From the NCBI GenBank assembly GCA_005281725.1, contig SSBO01000012.1, forward strand, positions 19,295,060 to 19,359,059: DNA of 64,000 nt. Reading direction: 5' to 3'. The position numbers were made by a program, and so were the translations under genes. Origin of the DNA: Wuchereria bancrofti. Taxonomy: Eukaryota > Nematoda > Chromadorea > Rhabditida > Onchocercidae. Positions 1 through 13,000 of this stretch are shown here, in pieces (within the stretch, counting starts at the first letter, position 1; every line of letters starts with the position of its first letter). Below the pieces are notes generated by a model, which saw only the letters and a program-made list of their open reading frames with translations, ran no database searches and was not told where the DNA came from.

Positions 1-1
1 A

Positions 2-88
2 TGTCAATTTCATCACTTAACGAATGAAAAGTTGTTGAAGAGGATGAATCAATCTTGCATCGTTATAATAGTTTTCCAAATTGAAATC
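2..88 (+). CDS. possible upstream coding exon fragment of gap-2 (weak)
   Basis: Bases 2-88 are open in one frame for 29 codons and end at GAAATC before GTAAAT, a possible donor in phase 0. The next recognised gap-2 exon at 1002 also begins in phase 0. The block is less A+T-rich than the flanking intron and has a Met at 44-46. It shows no family motif, the exon would extend off the window, and a 29-codon open stretch is not strong evidence. Treat it as a candidate only. Confidence 0.18.
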
Positions 89-1001
89 GTAAATTTTGTG
101 TAATAGTGGCATTTTCTTTACTACGCCAAGCATAAATTATCAGTGAAAATCATTTAGAAACATATTTCATTTCTTAATTAAATGTTGCTTTTAGCATTAA
201 CCATTCAAATTTTCGCAAATTTTCGAAAAATTTTTAATTACCATCCTTCTTTATTTGAAAGATTCAAATTTTGAAATAAAATAATGATTAATAATATTAT
301 GGTAGTTTTAATTAATAATTACATGTTCCTTCTTTTTCTTTTCTTTTACAAAATTTTATAAAATGTCACTTTGTTTCTTATTATTTTATAGTATAAAAAA
401 TTGATCAAAGTTGAATGAATAATCAATTGGATCAGAAAAAGAAAAATGCATGAAAAGACCAAACATATATGTTGTATGTTAATCATTGATGACAGTAACC
501 TACCGTATATCCTATATAGTATTACAAGATCAAATATACAGTATTAAGATCATTCAATTAATATTTCTTTTTCAAACTAAAATCAGTTAAGTCTCTGAAG
601 AGGGAATGACCATACGCCTAGTAAGCTTCATAAAAATGCGGTTAACAACATTAAACTTTGCCATAACAAAATTCAGTTATCAATATTGAACTTTTTTTCA
701 TATGAAAATCCGGTTAACTGTCCTTCTTATTTAAAAATCCGGCATAATAATATTTATATAAAATATTTAATGCAATATTTCTAATCTGTCATTCTACAAC
801 ATTCTTAATTTCAACAGTTTCATCGAACAATTTCAGTTTATTTGCTATTTTAAAATATTTGTTTAAATTTTATCAAAATTTAATTTCATTCTGTTATTTT
901 TATAAATTTTAGGCTTTTGAGTTGTATTATCCGCTTATATATATATATATATAAATGAGTTAGAAAATATGACTCACTACCTTATTTCAGTCTTATTTTA
1001 G

Positions 1002-4000
1002 AATTTCTTTTCGAGGCCATTTCGAAGTAATGCATTGAACCGTACGAAAAGTGCAACAAAATTGGAAAGAAAGCGTGCAACAAATCGAAATGATTTGTAA
1101 GTTTTTAATTAATTCATTAATTTTTGCGAAATTTTCAACTAATTTTTTAATTTTTGCAAAAACTGATTGCTTTTATTTTTCAAGCACAAAACAAAACTCT
1201 TTTTTTCAACATTTAAAAAACGCATAATTTAACTGAAAAGGAAATATAATACGGAAATATAGCACGTATAATTGATGAAAATTTTTTGCATGCAGTTTCA
1301 ATCATAACAAAATGATCAATAATCATTTGATAAATTGTTATCAGTGAATGCATGTAACTTTTAATAATACGTATGTTTTTTTGCGATGTTTTATTGAACT
1401 ATTTTTTTTGTTTTATAAATGTTTTATAAATTGAAATTTATTTTTTAGGCAGAAAAAAAAGAGAATAAACAACTTACTAATAAAACTTTTCGATTTTTTA
1501 TTCTTTCAATTTTTTCAGAACTTTTAAAATATTATAATTTTTTCATTTATTTTGCTTCATTCGAAGATCAATTTTTAAAACACCTTTTTTATTATTTAAA
1601 AGTATTTACTAATATGTTATTTGAATTATTTGTCAAATTAGTATTGAAATAAACAAAAAATTATTTTTTGCAAAATAGAATGTATAAAACAAACTTTTAT
1701 TTCAGTCCTTTTTTTCTCATGAAACTGCTCAACAACAAAAAATTCATTATTCAATATTATTTTTTCGAAGGAATAAATTCAACACTAAACAAATTTTTTG
1801 TGACGCTTTTGAAACAGTTTTATTCCCTTACATGCACTTATTTACTTATTTTTTATTTATTTTAATGTCTATCCTTATCAATTTTGTAAAATATGATTAG
1901 AAATGTAGTTTATGCAAACTTTCGAATGCATGAATCAAGACTGGATTTCCAAATTGCTAAAGGATAATTTAATATTTTAGAATTGCCTGAATTAAAAAGA
2001 ATAAAAATTTATAATTCTTCCATAAAATTTTCTGCGAAATAATTTTAATTAAAATTGCCACAATTATTTATACTATGCAGTAAAATCTAGAAAATAAATT
2101 TATCTATTTGCTATTTATATTAGCTAATTCAGAATTTTTTTGCTATTTTTATTTACTAATAACTAAATTTTATAAAATTTTTGACTCTCCCTCTTCCTTC
2201 TCTTTGCTTTCCTCTTCAAATATAATTTATTGGTTTGAATAAGAGCTTCACAATGTTTTGTTTGCTTTTAATCTATACCTCATCTTGTTTACTTAAATTA
2301 GATCTTGAAAAATTTTTAAACTGTAAACAAAACTATCCACTGACTATTTTTGTTAATGCTAATTTATACTTCCTAATGACGAAATTTCATTTGAATCATT
2401 AACAGCTCAATAATTTTTAACAGCATTTGCTGTCTCTCTTTTTTTCAATTTTTTACAATTCTATTAATGTACAATGTATTATCTCTTTTCATCTCTGTTA
2501 CTATTGAAATAACTGATGAATCTAAATATTTTTTCTTCCTCATTGCCTTTTCTTTTTTTTTTTGAAATGATTTCATTTCTTTTCTTTTTTGATAATTGCT
2601 GTGATAAATACTATAATAATTATCATTTTGCTAAATAGCTGTAAATTAGTTGAATTTTTATGCTACAATTTAACATTAATTTGTGAAAACTAATGGATGC
2701 CTTAATTAAGAAAAGCTTGTTAAATTTAATAATTATTACTATCGTTATTATTATTATTAATGTTATTATTATTAATTTTTATTATTATTAATTATTATTA
2801 CTATCATTATTATTATTGTCATTGTTATTATTATTATTGTTATCATTATTATTATTATCATTATTATTATTATTACTATTATTATTACTATTACTATTAC
2901 TATTATTATTAATTATAGTACTACTGCTATTGATTATTGGAAACCAATAAATATTTGCGATTAAATAAAAATCAAATCTAACAATTATAGTCTTTATTAT
3001 TATGAGTTGACAAGATAATCTTTAAGTGATAATTTCATTTTAATGAACAGTAATCTTTAAAACGAGCTATTATTGATTTGTGTTAATTTTTGACGAAATA
3101 AATTATTGGCAAAGATTATTTGATTCGGAAGAATTTGTGATGAAGCCATTTCATTTAAATTGTAAATAGTAATTGCAATTTTTTTTTAGCAATTGTAAAT
3201 TTTTGAATTTCTTTTCTTTGTTTTTTTTCTATTTAAAATTTTATATCATTTCAAGAATTATATATTTCCAAAATATCTTATATTTGTTATATTTTATTTT
3301 TACTAATTTACTACTAAACATTAACCAAATAAATAAATATAATATGAACTAATTACACATTAAATTTTAATTTAAAATTTTTATCACATACCATTTCTAC
3401 TGTCGTTTTTTCCTTCCTTTTCAATAGCTGTATTCAATTTTAATTACACATTCTTATCATTATCAAATTTCCTATTATTATTGCTATATCTAACTGAAAT
3501 TTGTATGTTTTGCTTAATTTGTCGTTCTACTTCCTTCTTCATCTTTCTCCTCTTTTCCATTTAATTTTCCCCCGCTTCTAAAATTCCATTAATGTTTTCT
3601 TAAGATTTCACCTCTACCTTTAACCCATCTTTTTCCCCCGCCCTTTACGATCATTCAAATTATTCGCTGCTCACAATACCATTGTTCACCGGTGTAGACG
3701 CAATTTCATCGCTGACATATCGTTGTCAATCGAACGACTATCCTATATAATATTAATTCTCTTTTCGTTTGAATTGTTATCAATTCCATGCAATGGTTTT
3801 CCGGATTCTTTTAAAAGCATTTTGGGTTGTCCCCGTCTTCAAATGACATTTCCGTTGGAGTTTTCCGGTTCATTATATTATCTTAAAATTGTATATCCTG
3901 GTTGGTTTACTAACTTACTATTCTTCTTCAGAAGGCTTTCCCTAGCTAGCTTTCCGGACTGCTACCCTATCTTGGACTAATGTCACACAGAAGCTTTTCA

Positions 4001-7000
4001 GGTTATTGCGCTATCCTCAAATGACATTTCCGCTGGGGTTTTCCGGTTTTCCACCCTGTCTCAGAACTCCATTCCCTAACCGATCTCCCAGTTTGTTCTC
4101 CGGCCAAACAGCACTTCCTAAACGGCTAACCGGATTGCTGTCCTGTCTTGAAATGATTTCACATGGCTACCTTTCGCGGCTTTTGTCCCATCTTGAAATA
4201 ACACATCCCACCAATATATCTTGCCGGATTGCTATTATGTTGTAGGACGGTTTCCTAGAAGATTTTCCGGACTACTATCATGTCTCTATCATGAAACGGT
4301 ATCCTTGGCTATCATGAAATGGTATCCTTGTCATAAAACTGTTAAGATGATCTGTTAGCTATATTTTAGCAGAGATTAGCTAAATATTGGCCGATATCTA
4401 GAAAAAAACCAGAAAATAGTTCCATTTCATTCCATTCCTTGGCCTCCTAGTTGCTAGGTTTTTGATAATTTGCTTTTCTGGCTCCTTATAGTACTACTGT
4501 TTTCTTTAGCTCACAAAATAGGTTCCGAAACCTACGTTTTGCCTATTTTACACCTTTTTTAATTCTACAACTTATGCGGAAGGAAACCTTCCCGACAAAT
4601 TGCAGATGAAAATTCAAATAGGTTTCTCGTTTTCTTTTTTCACAAATAAAATTTGATTTTGCTGAAATAGACAAGTAAATATGTCTTCAAAATCATTAAG
4701 AAATTTTTCATTTCGATTTTTTTCTAAAAAAAAAAAATTTCTTTTACTTCATAAATAATAAACTAATAAAACGATTTTTTTCCTTCAAAAATTTTTTTAA
4801 GATATTTGTGACAAACAGAAATAAAAGACTGAAATTTCAAATCCCAGAAATGGGATTTATTTCTAATACAATCTGTGGATATTATAATACAAGGAAAAGA
4901 ATCCGTTCATCGTCTTTATCTCTCCTCACTAAACATCGTTCATCATTATCATATCATTGTCATTATCCATTATCATCATCATCAATTAATATGCAACAAT
5001 TTCAATCTGCCAAAATAACAATTCATAGTAATTTAAATATTGAAAGGTATCTTCTTACATATATTTTTTTTTGAATGAATCGAATGCCTGAATATTTGAA
5101 AAAACAAAAAAAAAAACTTCACCGATTTTTTCCTTTCCTTATAAAACTCTTTTAAATTATAATGTTTGATTTCTATTTTTGCAATTTAAAATATTTTAAA
5201 ATTTTAGCACCGATGAAAATGCATGCAGTGATGAGCGATTACCAGTCCAGTCCTATCGTCATTCAACATTTCGACCGTATCCGATATCGCAAGAGGATGA
5301 AAATTCATTTCGCCCAAGTCGTTCACATGAAAGTTTATTAGCTTATTCGTCTGCTACACATACAATTGATTTAGGTTTGTCATATTGCTTTTTCTTTTTT
5401 CATCTATGATATCAAATCTGGAAATATCCGAAATCCTTGCTGATACTCACAGGGTAAATATTTTGACTTTTTACTTGAATGCTACATTTCTTTTTTTCCT
5501 CAGTTTTTTCACTCATAATACCAAATCTGAAAGTGTTCCGATTAACTTTAACTTTTATGTTAAATTATGCAGTTTTTTTTTTTGGGAGTTTCAAGAATTC
5601 GAATTAAACTTATTTCGATATGCAAATAAGATGGGCCACAGATTTTGCTCATATTTTTGAGGGAAAAAGAAAGAAAAGTAAAGAAAATAGATACAAATTT
5701 GATTTATTACAAGGAAATCTGAAGGCAAGCAATCATTTGTACTTTTTTTCGGATTCTGAATCTTTTCTTCCTTTTTTTCTGGAAGAAATTAAAATTTAGA
5801 TGGAGCAGAAGCACAGATTCATTCCATCCATCCATCAGCTGTTGACGTATCAAACTATTTTGAATTACAAAATACCTATTACAATTGTCGCAATTCACGT
5901 GAACGGAATAGATGGATTGAAAAGTTAGTTATTTTCTTTTAAAGTATTCCTAATTATCAATTTTTTTCTTTGCTACTACATTTTTAGGTGGAATAAGATT
6001 TCAAGTTTAATAATATATAAAATTAAATGATTTTGCAAATATTCATTCAATGAAAAAGAAATAGTTAAGTATATAATAACTTAACGATGTATTCGAAAAT
6101 TTTATGCAAAATTCAGAATCTTAATTAATTCGTATGAACTCTTCTGTTCTCACATATCTCCTTCCTTGTCTTCATTTAGATCAAACTTTTTTTGGAAAAA
6201 AAAAGTTTCGAAATTCTAATTTTTCCTCATTCTCAGCTTACTGGAACTGAAATTTGAACTGACGATAAAACGATGGTAAAATCCAAACCCATAACAAGAT
6301 AATTAATAATATGTTATTTGCAACAATACTATTATCAATGTTTCGATTGAAATTATTATATATCAATGTTTGTAACAACATATTAATTATATATATATAT
6401 ATATACCTGATCAATATTTCAATTAAAATCAATTCTTTTAAACCAGATTAAATTGTTTAAAAATTCGTTAAAAATCAATCTTCAAATTTATTCAATAACT
6501 TCTTTTGCATTATTTTTTTTTCAACTAATTATTTTTTTCTGCTTACAAATGCATTTTATGCATTTTATTCCATTATGGCTTCTCATATAATAGATTTATG
6601 TCTAATTCGAAAATTTCAAAATTCACTGGAAACAAATTAATATATTGGATTAAAAAAATCAACAAAAGTACGCAAAATATTGTTAATACTCAAAAAATTC
6701 AAATTATTTTTAAAAAAAAGTTATTTAAAAATTATTCCAACATTCATTTTTAGGATTTGATTGCCATATAATCCAATTTTAATTAATATATTTCATTTGA
6801 TAAATCCAACCCATCTTCTGTTTTTTTCTATTCCCGAAAAAAAGATGGTGTGTGGGAGAGAGAGGGGAAGCGGGAGAAAAAGAAATCAAGGAAAAAAAAA
6901 ACTATTACATTTTCAAAAAATTTTTATTGCCATTCAGAGGTCATTTCCCTCTTTTTTCGATCCAATTTTATTTTCTATTCATTTTAAGATTTTCAAAGAA

Positions 7001-10000
7001 AGAAAGAAAAGATGAGAAAAAGAGAGATAGCGAAGGAATGAATTTGTGGTTTAGAAAGTATTTCGGCTATTTCTATAGCTTTGTGTATTTTAACATATTG
7101 CAAATTATTACTCTTTCATATTTCATCTCTTCTTTATGAACCCTTTCTTCTCTTCTTGACCGTTTTCTCTCTTGTTCTATTTATCTGTCTCTCTGATTAC
7201 GAAACTAATTTTTTCTCTTATAGTAGATTCAATATTATGCCGAAATATTAATTTCAGTTTTTAGATTTTTAAAAATTTTAAATTCTGAAAATTTTCCTAA
7301 TCTATAACAGCTTCATATTTCTTTTTCATACTTTTCCATTCTCACATGTAATTTGAGGCAACATTTCATATTGACGAATTGCATGGCTACTAAACCATTC
7401 ACTGCTGACCACTATTGACCACAGTGACCGCAACAACCATGCACTCAAATAGTTTCCTTTTTCTTCTCCTTTCCCTCTCAAATGGTCGATCATTTCAATG
7501 ACATTGTGTTGTTGTTGTCACTGTATTTAAAACTTTGTTTGTTATTGTTGTTTATTTGTTTCTTAGACTGTATATTAGATGAACCATACTATCCCACTCT
7601 TATCTGTCTCTCTCTATCTCTTTCTCTTTACAATTATCATATCAAACCATTTCTCGTTTCTTCATCTCTTGTCAAATGCAAACATTTAAAGTGTTAACAA
7701 CAATAATGGTTGATGATGATAATGATGCTACGAGAATGATTGTTTACGCATCATCATTGGTACCACATCACATCTCTCCACAATTCAATAATTCAATTTC
7801 ATTTTTAGAACTTCTTTCATCTGTTCCTCCGAATGCTACCGCTTACTTTTCTTCTTACTCCATTGCCAAGGTTGTATAAGTTTTTACACTTCTTAATTAT
7901 TGCTCATCTATGCCTCAAAAAATTCATCCAACAACTTTTTTTGATATTGATAGAAAAGGTTTTCAACATTTTCAAATTTTAAATTTCATTCTGTCACTTT
8001 TCTTTCAATTTTTCATTACGTGCGTTGTTATCAGACTTTTCATCATCCTTCATAATGTTTCAATTTTGTCTCCATCATTTCTTCACATTTGCCATCTGGC
8101 ACCATTCGTGACCAAAAACTCATTTTCTAATTTTTATTTTATTTTCAGATTTTTAGTTTTCTTTTTTTTTAAGGAGAAGGAGTAGAAGATGTTCAGAAAG
8201 CGCAGTGAAAGAATATGTGCAAAAGATTTAAATTTGAAAATTTAATATGGAATTGAGGGAATTTTTTCTTGCTAAATTACGATTATTTAGCAAGGAGGAA
8301 AGTTAACTTTTCTAATCTTCTCATTTCTAAATTCGTAAATTGTAATATTTTTCCATCTGCAAATAAATATTTTGTTTAAAAATTGATTTACCGAAATTTA
8401 GCATTTTTAATATTTCTAAAATTTTATTTTAACAAATTTTTCCTTTCCTTTTTAGTAAAATAAAATGAAAACTTTAAAATATCTTAGTGTATAGTAAAGC
8501 ATGTCCTTTTTTCTTTTTTTAGCCCTTACTCAATTTTTAACCAATTATTTCAAGATTTTAATTAAATTCTATTATTACTCCATAATCTATATATATGCTC
8601 CCGAGATATCTCCTTCAAACAAAATGAAATTTCATTTTGTTTGACAATGTTGTGAAAGTACCAATGAAATAATATATATACATATATAATTTGATTTGCA
8701 TCGAAAATATTTTATTCTTCTCTTATTTTCAAAGGTCATCCATCTAATCTGAAATCAATTTTCAATAGTTTAATCTGAAATCCTTACAATTTGATTTATA
8801 ATACGAAAGAGGAAATAAATTATTAGTTATAATTTATTTTCATTTCATAAATATGCATTCACTACTGTTTATTCCTTTCATAACTCACTTATTACTCTAT
8901 AATTTAAAATTTTTAAATAAGTTATCAATGTTTGTATAAATTCTATGACATATATTCTAGATATTCATTCAAAATATTTTCATTCGATTTGTTTTAAAAA
9001 AGGTCCTTCATGTTTATAATACTTTTCGGATGAAAATTAATATTAACATTAATAATAATATCTTTATGACTGTTCGATAAATCCGCATATGAGACATTTC
9101 AATTCTTAATTTTTTATTCGAACTTCGTTTTGTTTTTTCCCCAATGAACATAATTTTATAATTGATTATATATTTTAATATTGTTAATATCAGTTAAATG
9201 ACTCAGTCAGTTTAAATTTTACCAATCTAATTAGTTAGAAGATGGTAATGAAATTGAAAAGAACAAATTTAAATGAGTTACAACTAGAAGAGCGTGATAT
9301 CTTTTTAAGAATTATGACTGTCATATAAATATGTCGCGTGAACTAACTAGTAACTTGTTATAGCTTGTAAAGTGACCAATGGTTTGTTATAGCAAGATGA
9401 GATGACCAATATGGTCTAATTGTGGCTTATAAATGACCGATAGCTTTTGATATATGCTCAATTCTTAGTAATGAAGCTCTTGGACGGATAATTTGTCCAT
9501 TGTAACATAAGCATTAAAATGAGATGGAATATGACTATTTTTACCCTTAATTCTTTTAATCCTTCAAATATTCTAAAATTAATTTCAGGAATTGCGTGAT
9601 TTTTACAAATGATCAAAAAGTAAAAGTAAGGGAAAAAAGTGATGTTTAAATTTCATTAATTTGGCAACAATTTCATCGGTAGATTGAAATTTCATTTCTT
9701 TCTCCCTCCTTTTTTGCTTTCTTTTTTTTTTTTTTTGTTAACGACGCTTATTTTACATATTGGCAGAAAAACTTGTTTTACATTCTTTCATCCCTCTCAA
9801 ATTTCAATCTCGACATTGCCATTTTTCTTTTCAATAATTCGTCTTTCTAGCTTCTTTTTTTTTTCTTTTTTTTCGATATTTTAATCATTCGGTTAATTTT
9901 CTTCTTTCTTTTTTAATTTAAATAAAATTAAAGGATAATTTATTATTGAGATTAACAAAACGAAAAAAGAGAATGAAATTCATAATTTTTTCTTGCACTT

Positions 10001-13000
10001 TATTTTCTTAAACCTTTTATCATTTTTTTATTAATAATATGAATAAGAGTTTATCAGTTATCAGTGTGTTTCTCGCTTTTTTCTTCTCATTATCTCTCTG
10101 TCTACCTCTTACTGCTTTTTTTGCTTTTTTGTCCACTCATTATTACTAATTATTACAAACAAATTCTATTTATTGGTTTTCTTTTTTCTCTATAGCTTTT
10201 CTCGTTCCTTTTCGACAAATTCAATTTTTAATAAATGGTACCTTTTATTTACTTATTATGAATTTTTAATTTTTAACATGCACAATTATTAATAATTTTG
10301 AAAATCGAAAATTTTGCATTATCTAAACGAAGATAATGTAATGAAGGGTTTTGTTAAACAAAATTAAATTTGAACATGAAGTTTATTCTTTTACTTACTA
10401 TCACAATATAACGATGGTGATAATAATAATAATGATGATAGTAATAAATTGTGGATACTGCCATCGTCATTGCCTGTCTACTTGTTTCTTTAATTTAATT
10501 TAATTTTATGTCAGCTTAAATATATATGTTAATGTAATTAAAACATATATACATGTTTTAATTATCGTCTTAATTAATCGTTAAAATTCATTTATCATTG
10601 TTTCCTGCACGTCAACCATATGTTGACTCACTTATGACAATTTGACATTTATTTTTTCAAATAAATTTTCCTTTATAATTCCTAATTAATACCTTCTTTT
10701 CATTTATGGTAAAATTTCTTTTTTCAAAAAAAAAAAACAAATGAAAATTGAAATAATAGAAAATTTTTAATTGGTAATTTTGATTAATTAAATAAAAAAC
10801 AAATATGAACTGATTCTTTTAAATTATCTTAGAAGAAGTAAAATTATTGTTATTGCAATTATTATTGCTGCTATCATGCATACATTTATAAATATTTAAA
10901 GTGATACACCAATAATTAGTTATAAAAGGAAAATATGACTAAATTGTGTTTCAGTATACTTTCAAATTACTAAATATTTGATATTCTTGGTGCAAGAAAG
11001 AAAGAACTTAAAAAAGAAGAAAAGTTTCCAATGTATGATAAAGCATGAAGCGAAAAAAAGTATCTTAAATGTAAAATAAATGACAAGAATGAATTAGCTA
11101 ACATCGAATCATTGCAAAGTGCAAATTATGGCATGGCAAAATTTTTATATTTAAATAAATTTTTATTTGTATTAACTATATTTATAAATATAAAAATATC
11201 TATGCGATATTTTTAATACAATAATTTATATATGTATAAGTGATTCAGATAAGTAAATATTTCATTGAATAATGTTTGTTGTACGCCTATTCAGATTAGT
11301 AAATATTTAATTCGATGGTAGAACGACGTGCTTCAATTCAAAATATCAGTTTAACTTAGATAGATATTTGATTCGATATTTCGATTCAAAAAATTTTTTT
11401 GCTAATTTTATTTGCTATTAAATAATAAGATTTATATTTTTTTTTAAGTAAGTGAGAAAAAAAGCATACATTGTTGGCCAATCGATTCCAATGATACAAT
11501 TAATTTTTGAATGCAATAACGTTTCTTACAAATGAATTAGATATTTTAAGATACGCTCGTTTAACAGATGTTATCCACTGCATAATTAGCATAATTAGAC
11601 TGTAAAACACTAATGAACATAATAGAAATTACCATCTATTTATGCATCTATCTTTTTTCTTGAAAAGATTTTGATTTTTTATGCTTTGTAACATTTCAGA
11701 TATTTAATTGAAAATGTTTCTCTTCTCCGTCAGAAAACATCTTTTTTTTTTGTAGATTAAAAGTTTTGTGAAAATTATTATTTTGATTAATTTTTACTCT
11801 TTCTTGCATAATAAATTTGCGAATTTAATAATAAATGAAATGAAAAAGATGAACAAGTAATTAAGCAATAAAAAAGCAAATGAAAAAAGCCTAAAAGTAT
11901 AGCACCAATATATTTTGGTTTATTTAATTCTATGAATTAATTTAAAATGAGAAATAAGATAATTGTCAATTTCATTACCGTTTTAAAATTTTAAAAGGGT
12001 CATCAAAGGTCATTAAATGTTATAGAAATAAATTATATATGGCGAATTTATTTGCCCTTTACGTAATTTCTGTAAAAAAGTAAAAAGAAAAGTGTTGTGT
12101 TAAATTTATTGATTTGATAAAAAGTTAAATTGAATGACAGGAACATAATGACTGGAATGACTGATAAAGTGTGAACCTTTAATATCTTTTAAACTATTTC
12201 ATGTTTATATTTGTTTTTTTTTGTGTGTGTTCAAAAAAAAATTTCATTCATTCTTTTTTTTCTTTGCAAGAGAAATTGTATTAATTAGACGAGTGGTGAG
12301 AGAGGAAGGAATATAAATTTTGTAAATTTTAATTCTGTTTGAAAATTTATTTTATTTATACTTGATGTATGAGAGATCGAAATAACATCCAAGTTAAATT
12401 TGATATAGCTGTAAAAATTTTTACATATTACGATGAAGTAATTTAATAAGGAAATTTCTTTTTCTGTCGATAAAGGAATTATTTGTAGATTTTTACATTG
12501 ATTTATTTTCTTTTTCAATGTTAAATAAATTTTTTCTATTCATTCTAATAAAATCAACAGTAGAAATTTTGTAAATTTGTAAAATATTTACCCTTGAAAA
12601 TGACCGATTTGTGAAAATTCCAAAGCTGATATTTACGATTTTATTAAATCTTTCAATTCATTATTAGTGTAACCAAATAATTGCATCGAATGATGCAAGA
12701 GCAAAATCTGCCAATGTAATGGTCAGTTATGAACTAGCTATGATTTTCGAAACTTATTTATACAAATATTGATTATGGTAAGGATTGTAGTGATATTGAT
12801 AATGGTGATTATAACTTAATATAAATAATGTTGGTGACATCGTGATTTTCATTTATACTTTATGTTTGTTAGTCAGCTCAACCATCATTTCGGAACCTAT
12901 TTATGCTCTTAATAGTGATGGCTATGATAACTACTGGTGGTAATGATAATGATAACGATGATAGCTTAGTATCAGTAATGTTGCTGATTCCGCGATTCAG

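Larger units (their letters stand above)
1097..5207 (+). other. gap-2: gap-2 intron 1 (hosts an alternative first exon and a minisatellite)
   Basis: GT at 1097 and TTTTAG ending 5207. Apart from the alternative exon at 4850-5046, the intron holds an ATT trinucleotide tract (about 2733-2925) and a 45-bp degenerate minisatellite (about 3795-4330). The rest is A+T-rich without support for a gene. Confidence 0.7.

Noticed and set aside
3723..4245. Two open frames of 85 and 79 codons on the + strand
   Set aside because: They follow a 45-bp repeat whose period keeps any frame open; no splice sites or protein family support them.
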